Positions 18,883 to 26,408 of a stretch of 64,000 nt of DNA are shown piece by piece. Source of the DNA: Nitrospira sp. (lineage in GTDB: Bacteria; Nitrospirota; Nitrospiria; Nitrospirales; Nitrospiraceae); the NCBI GenBank assembly GCA_009594995.1, contig VOPR01000015.1, positions 124,001-188,000 on the forward strand. Direction: 5' to 3'. A program made the position numbers and the translations under genes. The stretch's first letter is position 1. The number at the start of each line of letters is the position of its first letter. Under the pieces are notes generated by a model that was given only the letters and a program-made list of their open reading frames with translations, made no database searches and had not been told where the DNA came from.

Positions 18883-19875
18883 ATGCACAAGGGCTCTCCC
18901 ACCAAAGTCATTATTGATACCGATCCCGGGGTTGATGACGCCCTGGCGCTGCTGATCGCGCTGGCCTCGCCGGAGTTGGAAGTGGTGGGCGTGACCACGG
19001 TCTGCGGGAATGTGCCCGTGGGACAGGGGACCAAGAATCTATTCCGGTTACTGAATGTGCTGAAAGCATCGCCGGGCCTGTTGGTGGGACAGGGAGCGGC
19101 CCGGCCGTTGGAGGAAGATCTCGTGACGGCCGTTCAGGTGCATGGAAGCGATGGATTTGGCGAACTGGACTCGGTGCTGACTCACGAGGGGGCGATGCGG
19201 TACCCGTCGGTTCGTCTGCCGCCCGTTCTTCCTACGGCGCAAGATGTCTGGAACGAATGTATTCGCCGATATCAGGATGACGTGACGCTGATTACCTTGG
19301 GTCCGCTGACGAACGTGGCGGTGGCGCTGAAGGTGAATCCCTTGACCGTGCAGAAGTTTCGTTCGGTGATCGTGATGGGGGGTGCGATCGGTGTGCCCGG
19401 CAATGTTTCGCCGGTGGCGGAATTCAACATGTATGTGGATCCGCATGCCGCGCATCGGGTATTTCAGGCAGCGCTTCCGTTGACGCTCGTTCCGCTTGAT
19501 GTCACGACCCGTGTCGGAGTCGCACGAGATGTCTTGAGAACATGGACCACCACATCACGTGATCCGCTCTGCCGCATCGTATCGGATATGACCGCCAAGA
19601 CATTCGACTTTGCCGAACAGGTTGAAGGTCATGGACTGCTGTATTTTCATGACCCATTAGCGGTCCTTTCCGCCGTGGAGCCTTCGCTGATGAGGACAGA
19701 GCCGCTTCATGTGGAGGTTGAAATGGTTGGGCGCGTGTCGCGCGGAGCTACCGTTGCGGATCGGCGCCATCGCAAGCCTGAGGAGAAGGCAAGTCCCAAC
19801 ATGCAGGTGGCGGTCGATATCGACGCCGAACGGGCGTTGAGCGTGATACGCAGTCGATTGTGCCCATGGTCGTAG
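18883..19875 (+). CDS. Nucleoside hydrolase (inosine-uridine preferring family)
   Basis: 330-aa cytoplasmic hydrolase that splits ribonucleosides into base and ribose. The calcium-binding Asp cluster is at the N-terminus in VIIDTDPGVDDALALL, the family fingerprint. Further family segments: VTTVCGNVPVGQGTKN, LITLGPLTNVA, IVMGGAIGVPGNVSPVAEFNM (with the EFN ligand set) and a late FHDPLAVLSAV carrying the Asp ligand. I chose ATG 18883 because the frame upstream to 18841 adds residues outside the fold. Its 3' end overlaps the ribokinase start, so ribose release and phosphorylation look coupled. Base specificity cannot be read from sequence. Confidence 0.92.
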   Translation: MHKGSPTKVIIDTDPGVDDALALLIALASPELEVVGVTTVCGNVPVGQGTKNLFRLLNVLKASPGLLVGQGAARPLEEDLVTAVQVHGSDGFGELDSVLTHEGAMRYPSVRLPPVLPTAQDVWNECIRRYQDDVTLITLGPLTNVAVALKVNPLTVQKFRSVIVMGGAIGVPGNVSPVAEFNMYVDPHAAHRVFQAALPLTLVPLDVTTRVGVARDVLRTWTTTSRDPLCRIVSDMTAKTFDFAEQVEGHGLLYFHDPLAVLSAVEPSLMRTEPLHVEVEMVGRVSRGATVADRRHRKPEEKASPNMQVAVDIDAERALSVIRSRLCPWS

Positions 19876-20786
19876 TGATTGGCTCCAGCAATATCGATCT
19901 GACCGCGACGGTCGATCGTTTGCCGGTCCGGGGCGAGACCGTGCTGGGACAACATTTCGTGCAATCGTTCGGCGGCAAGGGCGCGAATCAGGCGGTGGCC
20001 GCGGCACGCGCCGGGGCAGATGTCAGCTTTCTGAGCATGCTGGGGGCGGACGCCAACGGTGCCTTGATGGATCAGCATCTGGCCGCGCAGGGTCTGTCGC
20101 GCAAGGTGCTGCTCCGTGATGCCGATATGCCGACTGGTGTCGCGATGATTCTGGTCGACGCAAAAGGCGACAATCAGATCGTCGTCGTTCCAGGGAGCAA
20201 TCTGCGTCTCACACCCGACGATGTACGACAACATGCCGGACTCATCGCCGGAGCGCGAGTCCTGCTTGTTCAAATGGAAATTCCCATCGAGACGGTCGAA
20301 GCCTGTTTGCTATTGGCCAAACGACAGGGCCTCATCACCATTCTCAATCCGGCTCCCGCCTGTCCGCTGCCGCCGGAGTTTCTGCGACTGGTGGACATTC
20401 TCACACCGAACGAAAGCGAGGCCTGTTTCCTGACCGGCGCGACCAATCCGGTGGATGCGGCACATCGTCTGTCAACGAGTGGCGCGGACACTATCCTGGT
20501 GACCTGTGGTGCAGAGGGCACGATATTGTCACGCGGCGAGGACGTGACTCATGTTCCGGCCTTTGTTGTCGACGCGATCGATTCCACTGGTGCGGGGGAT
20601 GCGTTTAACGGGGCGTTGGCCTGTGCTTTGGCTGAAGAGGTACCCATCGAGATGGCGGTGGAGATGGCCAGCGCTGCTGGAGCGTTGGCGACGACTGTCC
20701 GAGGTGCCCAGCCTTCGCTGCCGGAGAGGGGTCAGATTGACCGACTTTGTGGAACTGGAACGAGAAGGACGCGGACGCGCAGTTAG
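19866..20786 (+). CDS. rbsK: Ribokinase (PfkB family)
   Basis: 306-aa PfkB-type sugar kinase, most like ribokinase: D-ribose plus ATP to ribose 5-phosphate. It has VVVIGSSNIDLTATVDRLP at the N-terminus, the sugar-binding FGGKGANQAVAAARAGADV, NPAPACPLP, and the C-terminal DSTGAGDAFNGALA with the catalytic Asp and anion hole. ATG 19866 overlaps the nucleoside hydrolase stop by ten bases; a GTG at 19860 is an alternative. The context (nucleoside hydrolase upstream) supports salvage of nucleoside ribose. Its TAG stop interlocks with the TAA stop of the convergent TPR gene (shared bases 20784-20785). Confidence 0.92.
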   Translation: MVVVIGSSNIDLTATVDRLPVRGETVLGQHFVQSFGGKGANQAVAAARAGADVSFLSMLGADANGALMDQHLAAQGLSRKVLLRDADMPTGVAMILVDAKGDNQIVVVPGSNLRLTPDDVRQHAGLIAGARVLLVQMEIPIETVEACLLLAKRQGLITILNPAPACPLPPEFLRLVDILTPNESEACFLTGATNPVDAAHRLSTSGADTILVTCGAEGTILSRGEDVTHVPAFVVDAIDSTGAGDAFNGALACALAEEVPIEMAVEMASAAGALATTVRGAQPSLPERGQIDRLCGTGTRRTRTRS

Positions 20787-21424
20787 TTTCCTTTTGCGGA
20801 TTGGGCGCGCAGCTGCATCAGAACCTGTCGCGCTTCTGGGATGAAGTCGGCCCGCTGGAGTGTCTGCGCAAGATCCAGCGCTTTAGTCGCAATGGCAACG
20901 GCTTCATCGTGTCGTCCGCCGGCACAGTAACTCTTCGCCAGACTCAAGCGAGCATTGACGGCTGCTGGTTCCCGATCGATCACCTGACGCAGCAGCAGTT
21001 CGCCCTTTTCCTTGTCTCCCCCCATGAATCCCGGGACGCGAACCAGCACGGTGCCCTTCGCCGAGAGGGCATCCAAATGGTCGGGGGCCAGTTCGAGGGT
21101 GCGGTTCAGCTCCTTCATCATCCGACGGAACCCAAACAGCGACGAAAGACTTTCTCCGTCCACCCGCAGCTGTTCTCCCAGGTTACAGAACAGCGCAAAA
21201 TGCGCGTCGGGTGAAGACTCATCCGCTTCAACAGCCCGTTCTCCGAAGGCCTGCCCCGAGGCAAAGTGTTGAATACGCTCCGCACGGGTTTGGGCCTGTC
21301 GTCCTAGGGAACATTCGTGCATGGCATCCGCAGTGAGCTGCTGCACCGGGGTACCTGCGAAGGCCTGTTCGTTAAATGCGGCCAGACTGAGTGCGAGGAA
21401 CAAGGCTGTTCCGGAATATTTCAT
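20783..21424 (-). CDS. Secreted TPR-containing protein
   Basis: 213-aa exported protein. ATG 21424 gives a textbook signal peptide (MKYSGTALFLALSLAAFNEQ then AFAG). Downstream are helix-turn-helix repeats of TPR style: HFALFCNLGEQL, LNRTLELAPDHLDALSAKG, LLLRQVIDREPAAVNARLSLAKSY and AVAIATKALDLAQ. The repeats in the last 110 residues fit about three TPR units. An upstream in-frame extension to 21556 is rejected because it precedes the signal peptide with no family-like sequence. It probably acts as a periplasmic protein-binding scaffold; no partner is evident, since neighbours on both sides point away or are unrelated. Confidence 0.85.
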   Translation of the reverse strand: MKYSGTALFLALSLAAFNEQAFAGTPVQQLTADAMHECSLGRQAQTRAERIQHFASGQAFGERAVEADESSPDAHFALFCNLGEQLRVDGESLSSLFGFRRMMKELNRTLELAPDHLDALSAKGTVLVRVPGFMGGDKEKGELLLRQVIDREPAAVNARLSLAKSYCAGGRHDEAVAIATKALDLAQTLQRADFIPEARQVLMQLRAQSAKGN

Positions 21425-21531
21425 GAGGCACCGATTATGTGAGTTGGGTGAAAACGAGAGGCGAATCTTACAGCAAGTGTTCGGCTCAATTCCAGAGTAT
21501 AGCACGGCACCTGGGTGCGTGATCCTGCAGC

Positions 21532-22068
21532 TTATTCTGGAACATCGATCGTCCAAGGCACGAGTGTGCGAAAGGCGGCCAGCATGGAGTGATAGGGATA
21601 GGCCGCATTGCGTCCGCTCGGATTCGGGAGCAGTACGATGTTGGAATCATACAATGTCACCTGCTGCAGGCCCGGTTTCCGACCGGGTTGCCTTGGTTCG
21701 AGCGGGAAGAGCATCGGGTAGAGCGTCATGCCGAGGAGCGCGATCACGCGCGGGCGATACTGACGAATCTTTTCCATCAGCGCCAGCCGACCTGTCGCGT
21801 AATCCCGGGGTGTGAGACTCTCCATTCCCGCAGTCGGGCGGGAGACGAGATTGGTGAGTCCCAATCCCCAGTCTGGAAGCCGCCCGTCCTCTCGATAGGT
21901 GAGAGGTTCCGGTACTAGATTCGCCTCGTAGAGTAGTTTCCAGAAACGGTTGGAATGGCCGGCATAGTGGTGGCCGAGCGAGGCAGAGCGTAACCCAGGA
22001 TTGATGCCCACAAACAAGATTTTCAAATCCGGTGCGAGACGATCGGGAAGGGAAATGGGCCGTGACAT
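21532..22068 (-). CDS. mug: G/U(T) mismatch-specific DNA glycosylase, Mug/TDG family
   Basis: 178-aa DNA repair enzyme that removes uracil or thymine mispaired with guanine, and related adducts. Uracil-DNA glycosylase superfamily motifs: motif 1 LFVGINPGLRSA, with the catalytic Asn of GINPG, and motif 2 LLPNPSGRNA, the intercalating NPSG loop. GHHYAGHSNRFWKLLYEA is the family's conserved helix. These put it in family 2 (Mug) and not family 1 or 4; no iron-sulfur Cys cluster is present. It starts at ATG 22068 and stands alone between the TPR gene and the repeat-protein gene. Confidence 0.92.
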   Translation of the reverse strand: MSRPISLPDRLAPDLKILFVGINPGLRSASLGHHYAGHSNRFWKLLYEANLVPEPLTYREDGRLPDWGLGLTNLVSRPTAGMESLTPRDYATGRLALMEKIRQYRPRVIALLGMTLYPMLFPLEPRQPGRKPGLQQVTLYDSNIVLLPNPSGRNAAYPYHSMLAAFRTLVPWTIDVPE

Positions 22069-22347
22069 TGTGTGTACAGATTCTGGTTACGCCTGAGATC
22101 GCAGTGGGTTCAGCAGGAGTTCTGGGTCGTTGTGCCGGATTCAGCGTGATGAATGAGGCGGTTTAGTATTCGATAGGCTATTCTGCCACAGAATACAGGC
22201 GTGCTTCACGGGGCCACATAATCGGCGCAACCGATCGATATTTGGAAAAACAATGAGTTAGACATGCACTCTCATACGGCAAGGACCTTGCTATATCGAT
22301 GACGCGTCGGTGGTTGGTCAATCAAACCTAACAGGAGGTAAGTCAGT
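22069..22347. other. Intergenic region upstream of the small repeat-protein gene
   Basis: 279 bases between the divergent mug and repeat-protein genes without a credible ORF. It ends in a strong ribosome site, AGGAGGT eight bases before ATG 22348. No promoter with both elements close to consensus is visible by eye. Confidence 0.3.
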
Positions 22348-22572
22348 ATGAAGAAGATGATGTTGACGGTCATGGCTGCGGCTTTGTTGGTTGCGTTCAG
22401 CGCTCCTTCGTTCGCTGGCGACGATAAGAAGAAGGAAGAGAAGAAGGGCGGCCACTTCTCCCAGACCCTCTTCGGCGACGACAAGAAGAAGGAAGAGAAG
22501 AAGGGTGGACACCTGTCCCAGACCGTGTTCGGCGAAGAGAAGAAGAAAGACGAGAAGAAGGGCGGCCACTAA
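22348..22572 (+). CDS. Small secreted Lys/Glu/Gly-Gly-His repeat protein
   Basis: 74-aa protein of unknown function. A signal peptide (residues 1-23, MKKMMLTVMAAALLVAFSAP, cleavage after SFA) precedes a mature part made only of a 19-residue unit repeated 2.6 times: residues 25-43, 44-62 and 63-74. Each unit is an acidic pair, a Lys/Glu run, GGH, then F/LSQTL/VFG. The mature chain is highly charged yet nearly neutral, so it is likely disordered; the regularly spaced His could bind metal, which is inference. The ribosome site AGGAGGT is excellent, pointing to high expression. It is monocistronic, ending before a hairpin at 22609. Confidence 0.85.
   Translation: MKKMMLTVMAAALLVAFSAPSFAGDDKKKEEKKGGHFSQTLFGDDKKKEEKKGGHLSQTVFGEEKKKDEKKGGH
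22420..22569 (+). repeat. 57-base in-frame tandem repeat
   Basis: Units at 22420-22476, 22477-22533 and a partial one at 22534-22569. The first two differ at only a few positions, several of them synonymous (GATAAG/GACAAG, GGCGGCCAC/GGTGGACAC), which indicates selection on the encoded 19-residue unit after duplication. Confidence 0.9.
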
Positions 22573-22608
22573 GCGCAACCCGTTTTCTGGCGAGGCTAGC
22601 TGGCTTGG

Positions 22609-22639
22609 GAGATCTCCCATCCTGGTGGTGGGAGATCTC
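22609..22639. terminator. Possible bidirectional terminator hairpin
   Basis: Perfect 11-base stem GAGATCTCCCA/TGGGAGATCTC (22609-22619 with 22629-22639) and a 9-base loop, placed between the 3' ends of the convergent repeat-protein and Nudix genes. The following bases are only TTGGG, so a canonical T-tract is missing on the plus strand. Confidence 0.5.
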
Positions 22640-22648
22640 TTGGGTCGA

Positions 22649-23167
22649 TTACCTGGTGCGTTCCTGCCGAATATACACCGCTTGCAAACCTACGATCGTT
22701 TTTCCGTCCCGAATCGTTCCGTCTTCAATTTTTGAAATCGCCTCACGCAAAGGCATTTCAACGACTTCCAGCACCTCATCCTGGTCCAAATTCTGAGTGC
22801 CGAGCGTCAGCCCTGTCGCAAGATAGATATGGATGACTTCATCGGCAAAGCCCGGAGCAGTGAAAATGCTCGATAGGAGCTCGAACCGCCCGGCCTTGTA
22901 TCCGATCTCTTCCTCCAGCTCACGAGCCGCACAGTCGAGAGGGTCTTCTTTGGGGTGCAGTTTTCCGGCGGGAATTTCGTAAATAAATCCATTCGCCGCA
23001 TGACGGAACTGACGAATCAGCACGACCGTTCCGTCTTCCTTCAGGGGAACGACGGCGGAGGCGCCTGGATGCCGGATGACTTCCAGATCGATCGTGTGGC
23101 CATTGGGCAGGCGCACCGTATCGACGTTGAGCGTGACGACCGTCCCTTTGTAGATCGGTTTGACCAT
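22649..23167 (-). CDS. Nudix hydrolase, probable ADP-ribose pyrophosphatase
   Basis: 172-aa Nudix enzyme. The Nudix box runs from GKLHPKEDP to RELEEEIGYKAG, with the Gly, the RELEEE metal-binding Glu residues and the final Gly in register. PAGKLHPKEDPLDCAARELEE and the upstream VVLIRQFRHAANGFIYEIP match the ADP-ribose pyrophosphatase (NudF/YffH) subgroup, which hydrolyses ADP-ribose to AMP and ribose 5-phosphate. The substrate is inferred from that similarity. The start codon directly follows the gcvT stop (no gap), so it is the last gene of the long minus-strand run. Confidence 0.92.
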   Translation of the reverse strand: MVKPIYKGTVVTLNVDTVRLPNGHTIDLEVIRHPGASAVVPLKEDGTVVLIRQFRHAANGFIYEIPAGKLHPKEDPLDCAARELEEEIGYKAGRFELLSSIFTAPGFADEVIHIYLATGLTLGTQNLDQDEVLEVVEMPLREAISKIEDGTIRDGKTIVGLQAVYIRQERTR

Positions 23168-24280
23168 CTATTGCGGTGTAACGGGAGTTTTCTTGTAAAA
23201 AGGCGGTTTGACCACAACGGCGGGGCAAGACTTGCCTCGGATATCAATGAGGATCGAGGCACCCGGTTGGGCCGCGGCGGGGGCGACGTAGCCCATGCCG
23301 ATACCCTTTTGCAGGATCGGCGACAGGTTTCCGCTGGTCACTTCTCCGATCGCAGCATGCGGCTCCTGGGCGCTGAGGATTTTGAACCCGTGCCGCGGGA
23401 CCGCCTTCTCGAGCAATTCAAACGCGACGAGTCGCCTCGCCGGACCTTGTGTGTGTTGCGCGAGGAGCTCGGTGCGGCCGATGAATTCACCCTTGTCGAA
23501 TTTCACTACCCAATCCGCGCCGGCTTCGATGGGGGTGGTTTCCTCGTTCATGTCGTTGCCGTAGAGCAGATAGGCCATTTCGAGTCGCAGCAAATCACGC
23601 GCGCCTAGCCCTGCTGGTTTCAACCCCAGCGGACGACCTGCTTCGAGTAATCGATCCCAGGTTTCCGCAGCTCCCTTGGCCGGAAGATACAATTCATACC
23701 CCAGCTCCCCGGTATAACCGGTTCGCGTCACCAGGGTTGAGTGTCCGTATAACAGGGTATCCAGACAGTGCCGGATTTTCAGATTGCCGAGATCCGCCAG
23801 GCCGGCTGCCGTCAGAATGTCGCGCGAGGCAGGACCTTGAATTGCAATTTGCGCGAGGACTGCCGACTGGTCCTGAACTTTGCACCCCTGAGCCTGCGCG
23901 ACCTTTTCGTGCAACCAGGCGACGATTTTCTCCCGGTTGGAGGCGTTCACGCAGACAAGAAATTCATAGGGCTTCACATGGTAGATGAAAATGTCATCTT
24001 TGATGCCGCCGTTTGGCGCACAGACCATTGAGTACTGCGACTGGCGAACTGAAAGTTTGGACACATCGTTTGTGGTGACCCGCTGCAAAAATGCCAACGA
24101 GCCAGGCCCTGTCACGCTGATGCGCCCCATGTGACTGACATCGAAGAGTCCTGCGTGGCGGCGGACCGTCTGGTACTCATCGACGACGCCGGTATATTGG
24201 ATGGGCATTTCCCAACCGGCAAAATCGACCAGCTTGCCTTGCGCTTTTCGGTGCGCGTCGATCAGTGGTGTCTGTTTCAT
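23168..24280 (-). CDS. gcvT: Aminomethyltransferase, glycine cleavage system T protein
   Basis: 370-aa tetrahydrofolate-dependent enzyme that releases ammonia from aminomethyl-GcvH and forms 5,10-methylene-THF. Hallmarks: N-terminal TPLIDAHRKAQGKLVDFAGWEMPIQY (quoted in part: FAGWEMPIQY), DVSHMGRISVTG, QYSMVCAPNGGIKDD with the conserved Asp, and GYTGELGYELYLP. Length is standard. It follows the FKBP gene by 55 bases and abuts the Nudix gene. gcvP lies about 5 kb to the left on the opposite strand; gcvH and lpd are not in the window. No glycine-riboswitch pattern was seen in the short upstream gap. Confidence 0.96.
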   Translation of the reverse strand: MKQTPLIDAHRKAQGKLVDFAGWEMPIQYTGVVDEYQTVRRHAGLFDVSHMGRISVTGPGSLAFLQRVTTNDVSKLSVRQSQYSMVCAPNGGIKDDIFIYHVKPYEFLVCVNASNREKIVAWLHEKVAQAQGCKVQDQSAVLAQIAIQGPASRDILTAAGLADLGNLKIRHCLDTLLYGHSTLVTRTGYTGELGYELYLPAKGAAETWDRLLEAGRPLGLKPAGLGARDLLRLEMAYLLYGNDMNEETTPIEAGADWVVKFDKGEFIGRTELLAQHTQGPARRLVAFELLEKAVPRHGFKILSAQEPHAAIGEVTSGNLSPILQKGIGMGYVAPAAAQPGASILIDIRGKSCPAVVVKPPFYKKTPVTPQ

Positions 24281-24335
24281 CGGACCTGCGTGAAATCCAG
24301 GGTGAAGGTGCGCGTAGACCGGACTGTGAACCGGT

Positions 24336-24779
24336 CTATCGAACTTCGAGCAATTCTACGTCAAACACCAGTGTCGCATTGGGGGGAATGACTCCACCGG
24401 CTCCTCGGGCTCCATATCCGAGTTCCGCTGGAATCGTCAGCTTCCGTTTTCCGCCGACCTTCATTCCGGCAACCCCTTCATCCCATCCTCGAATGACTTG
24501 GCCTGCCCCGATAGGAAACGAAAACGGATCGCGACGGTCGACGGAGCTGTCGAATTTCTTTCCATTCGTCAGCCACCCGGTATAGTGCACGGTGGCGAGG
24601 TTGCCTGCCGCGGCTTCACGGCCGGTTCCCACGACGACGTCCACGTATTTGAGCCCGGATGCGGTTGTGATTTCTGCGGTCGAGCCGGTCTGTTCACCTT
24701 GCGCCATGATTGGTCTCCCTATGGTCATCAATACCAGCCCCACGATACCCCAAGTTGTCCACCAGAAGCGAGTCTTCAT
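24336..24779 (-). CDS. FKBP-type peptidyl-prolyl cis-trans isomerase, exported
   Basis: 147-aa isomerase that catalyses Xaa-Pro bond rotation. ATG 24779 gives a signal peptide ([20 protein letters not shown], cleaved near MAQG), so it is periplasmic or outer-membrane facing. The FKBP domain (about 45-147) has [16 protein letters not shown], the active-site [16 protein letters not shown], and [20 protein letters not shown] with the aromatic and Tyr pocket residues. This is the short single-domain FkpA/macrophage-infectivity-potentiator-like form without a dimerisation arm. It lies 42 bases downstream of the FIST gene. Confidence 0.93.
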   Translation of the reverse strand: MKTRFWWTTWGIVGLVLMTIGRPIMAQGEQTGSTAEITTASGLKYVDVVVGTGREAAAGNLATVHYTGWLTNGKKFDSSVDRRDPFSFPIGAGQVIRGWDEGVAGMKVGGKRKLTIPAELGYGARGAGGVIPPNATLVFDVELLEVR

Positions 24780-24821
24780 ACGTACCCCTCTATTCCCTGT
24801 GCGAACGGCCGGTGTCGGCAT

Positions 24822-26099
24822 TCACTGGTTCGAGTCTGTCGGCTGCACTCGCTCGGGCTCAGAAAAAATGGCGATGCTGGCCGTATATCCGTGGAGAAAA
24901 TTTCGTCCTCCGACCGGGCCCACTTCGCCCTGCGCAAAGAATCCCGCCAGGGGAATGGCACCCAGTTCTTCTCCCAGGACGGTGGCGTCGTGATGGGGGA
25001 TTCCAAAGAGTCCTTTGCCCCGTCCGCAACAACTGAACAGCAGGGCTCCAAGCGGTTTAGACGATGCGGCGCGCTCGGGCGCGGCGAGCAACGCATGGAG
25101 ATCTTCATCGGCGGAATGAGCATCCCGGACTTGGAACTGAACGGTCTGTCCTTCCTGGACCACGTCGCCGATGACGATGGCGCCGGTCTGTTGGTCGGCT
25201 CCGAGTAGATTGCGGATCAGGAAGTCCCCGCGGGTGAATTGCGCCCGTTGTTCGTCCATGGCGATACCGATATGCAGTGCCCGCTGTGCCTGGGCGCGTT
25301 CATCACTGCTGAGTTGTCCGAACACCGTCTGCAGGCAATGTAAGGCGGGGATGCCGCCCAGTTCCTGGATCACGTTGTGCTCCGCCTTCGTGACGATGAA
25401 TCGGTCTCCAATCGGGCGACAGCCTTGCGAAATGACGGTGCGAACCGCAATGTTTCCGGACAGGGCGACGCCGACCAATCCGTCTGTGTAGACCGCATCG
25501 TCGAGGAACAGGCGATTTTCGCCGAGGTCTTGACCTCCTCCAGCCAGCCCGCCGAGTGCACGGGTAGCGGGGTACTGCTCCTCCAGGATGGTCAATACAT
25601 CTTGCATGGGGGTGGAAAAAGGGTCGGCAAAGAGCATCATGACGGGGGAGGCATCACCGGCGTAGTCCAACTCGGGCCAATCACGCAATGAGAACTGATC
25701 ATGGATGCTCGAAAACGAGAGCCGCAGCGGATGGACGATCACTCCCGGCAGATGGCCTGCCCAGAGAGTGGCCGCCGGTCCCGCTTCAACTTCACGTCCT
25801 GTGGCGATGATGCCCTCACCTGTGCAGCCGACCAATGTGACTGGGCCCAGTTCTGCACGAATGGTTTCCGCAAGGGCCTCGGTGTGGTCGACATACTGGG
25901 ACGACACGAAGAGGAAGGCCACGTCAATCCGGGAGGGCCCCAATTGTTCGCGGATGGCCCGGATCAATTCATCGGCCGCCGTCTGCGCGTCACCCTGACG
26001 GGTCAGTGCGGAGGCAAATCGCAGCGTCGATGGAGGGGTAATAATCACTGGCGTCGCTTTGTGAATCGGATCGGCGGTGTGTGTATCAGACGGCGTCAA
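24822..26099 (-). CDS. FIST-domain sensory protein
   Basis: 425-aa protein with FIST_N (about 35-230; AFLFVSSQYVDHTEALAE, TLVGCTGEGIIATGREVE) and FIST_C (about 245-400; ALLFSCCGRGKGLFGIPHHD, GFFAQGEVGPVGG). FIST domains bind small ligands, proposed to be amino acids, and are usually linked to chemotaxis, histidine kinase or cyclic-dinucleotide output domains. Here the protein stands alone without an output domain and without signal peptide. Its ATG overlaps the stop of a 75-aa gene (ATGA), so the two are translationally coupled and may interact. The ligand is unknown. Confidence 0.92.
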   Translation of the reverse strand: MTPSDTHTADPIHKATPVIITPPSTLRFASALTRQGDAQTAADELIRAIREQLGPSRIDVAFLFVSSQYVDHTEALAETIRAELGPVTLVGCTGEGIIATGREVEAGPAATLWAGHLPGVIVHPLRLSFSSIHDQFSLRDWPELDYAGDASPVMMLFADPFSTPMQDVLTILEEQYPATRALGGLAGGGQDLGENRLFLDDAVYTDGLVGVALSGNIAVRTVISQGCRPIGDRFIVTKAEHNVIQELGGIPALHCLQTVFGQLSSDERAQAQRALHIGIAMDEQRAQFTRGDFLIRNLLGADQQTGAIVIGDVVQEGQTVQFQVRDAHSADEDLHALLAAPERAASSKPLGALLFSCCGRGKGLFGIPHHDATVLGEELGAIPLAGFFAQGEVGPVGGRNFLHGYTASIAIFSEPERVQPTDSNQ

Positions 26100-26323
26100 A
26101 CGCCCGGATTCATACGTTCAGGTCGATCTGTGGCGAGCTTCTTATAATAACGCCACATGTAGGAATGATAATCGTCCAATTGCGCGAGCAGGTAGTGGAG
26201 TTCGGTCGGATCCTGGGTTTCCAGTGCCTGCGTCATTCGCGCTCTTAAGAACTCCGCAAACTTGTCGCTCTTTTCGAGCGCGGTGAGAAGCGTGAGTCCG
26301 CCTCCCATAGAATAATCAGCCAT
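26096..26323 (-). CDS. Small protein of unknown function coupled to FIST gene
   Basis: 75-aa protein beginning MADYSMGGGLTLLTALEKSD. I do not recognise it. It is mostly predicted helix (KFAEFLRARMTQALE, LHYLLAQLDDYHSYMWRYYK), with aromatic-rich C-terminal half and no signal peptide or Cys. The frame is open further upstream, but the extra sequence is Arg/Pro-rich antisense to the P1 peptidase gene's end, so ATG 26323 is preferred. Its stop overlaps the FIST start by four bases, which argues that it is a real gene and a possible regulator or partner of the FIST protein. Confidence 0.75.
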   Translation of the reverse strand: MADYSMGGGLTLLTALEKSDKFAEFLRARMTQALETQDPTELHYLLAQLDDYHSYMWRYYKKLATDRPERMNPGV

Positions 26324-26408
26324 AGCCCTCCGGATGACGTGCTGGCGAGCCACGAGAATAGCCGTGGAGCCTGGTAAAAGCAAGGTGCGGCGGGCGTTGC
26401 CAGTAGAG

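Noticed and set aside
24281..24335. Possible glycine riboswitch before gcvT
   Set aside because: Only 55 bases separate it from the FKBP gene, too short for a tandem aptamer, and no matching core is visible.
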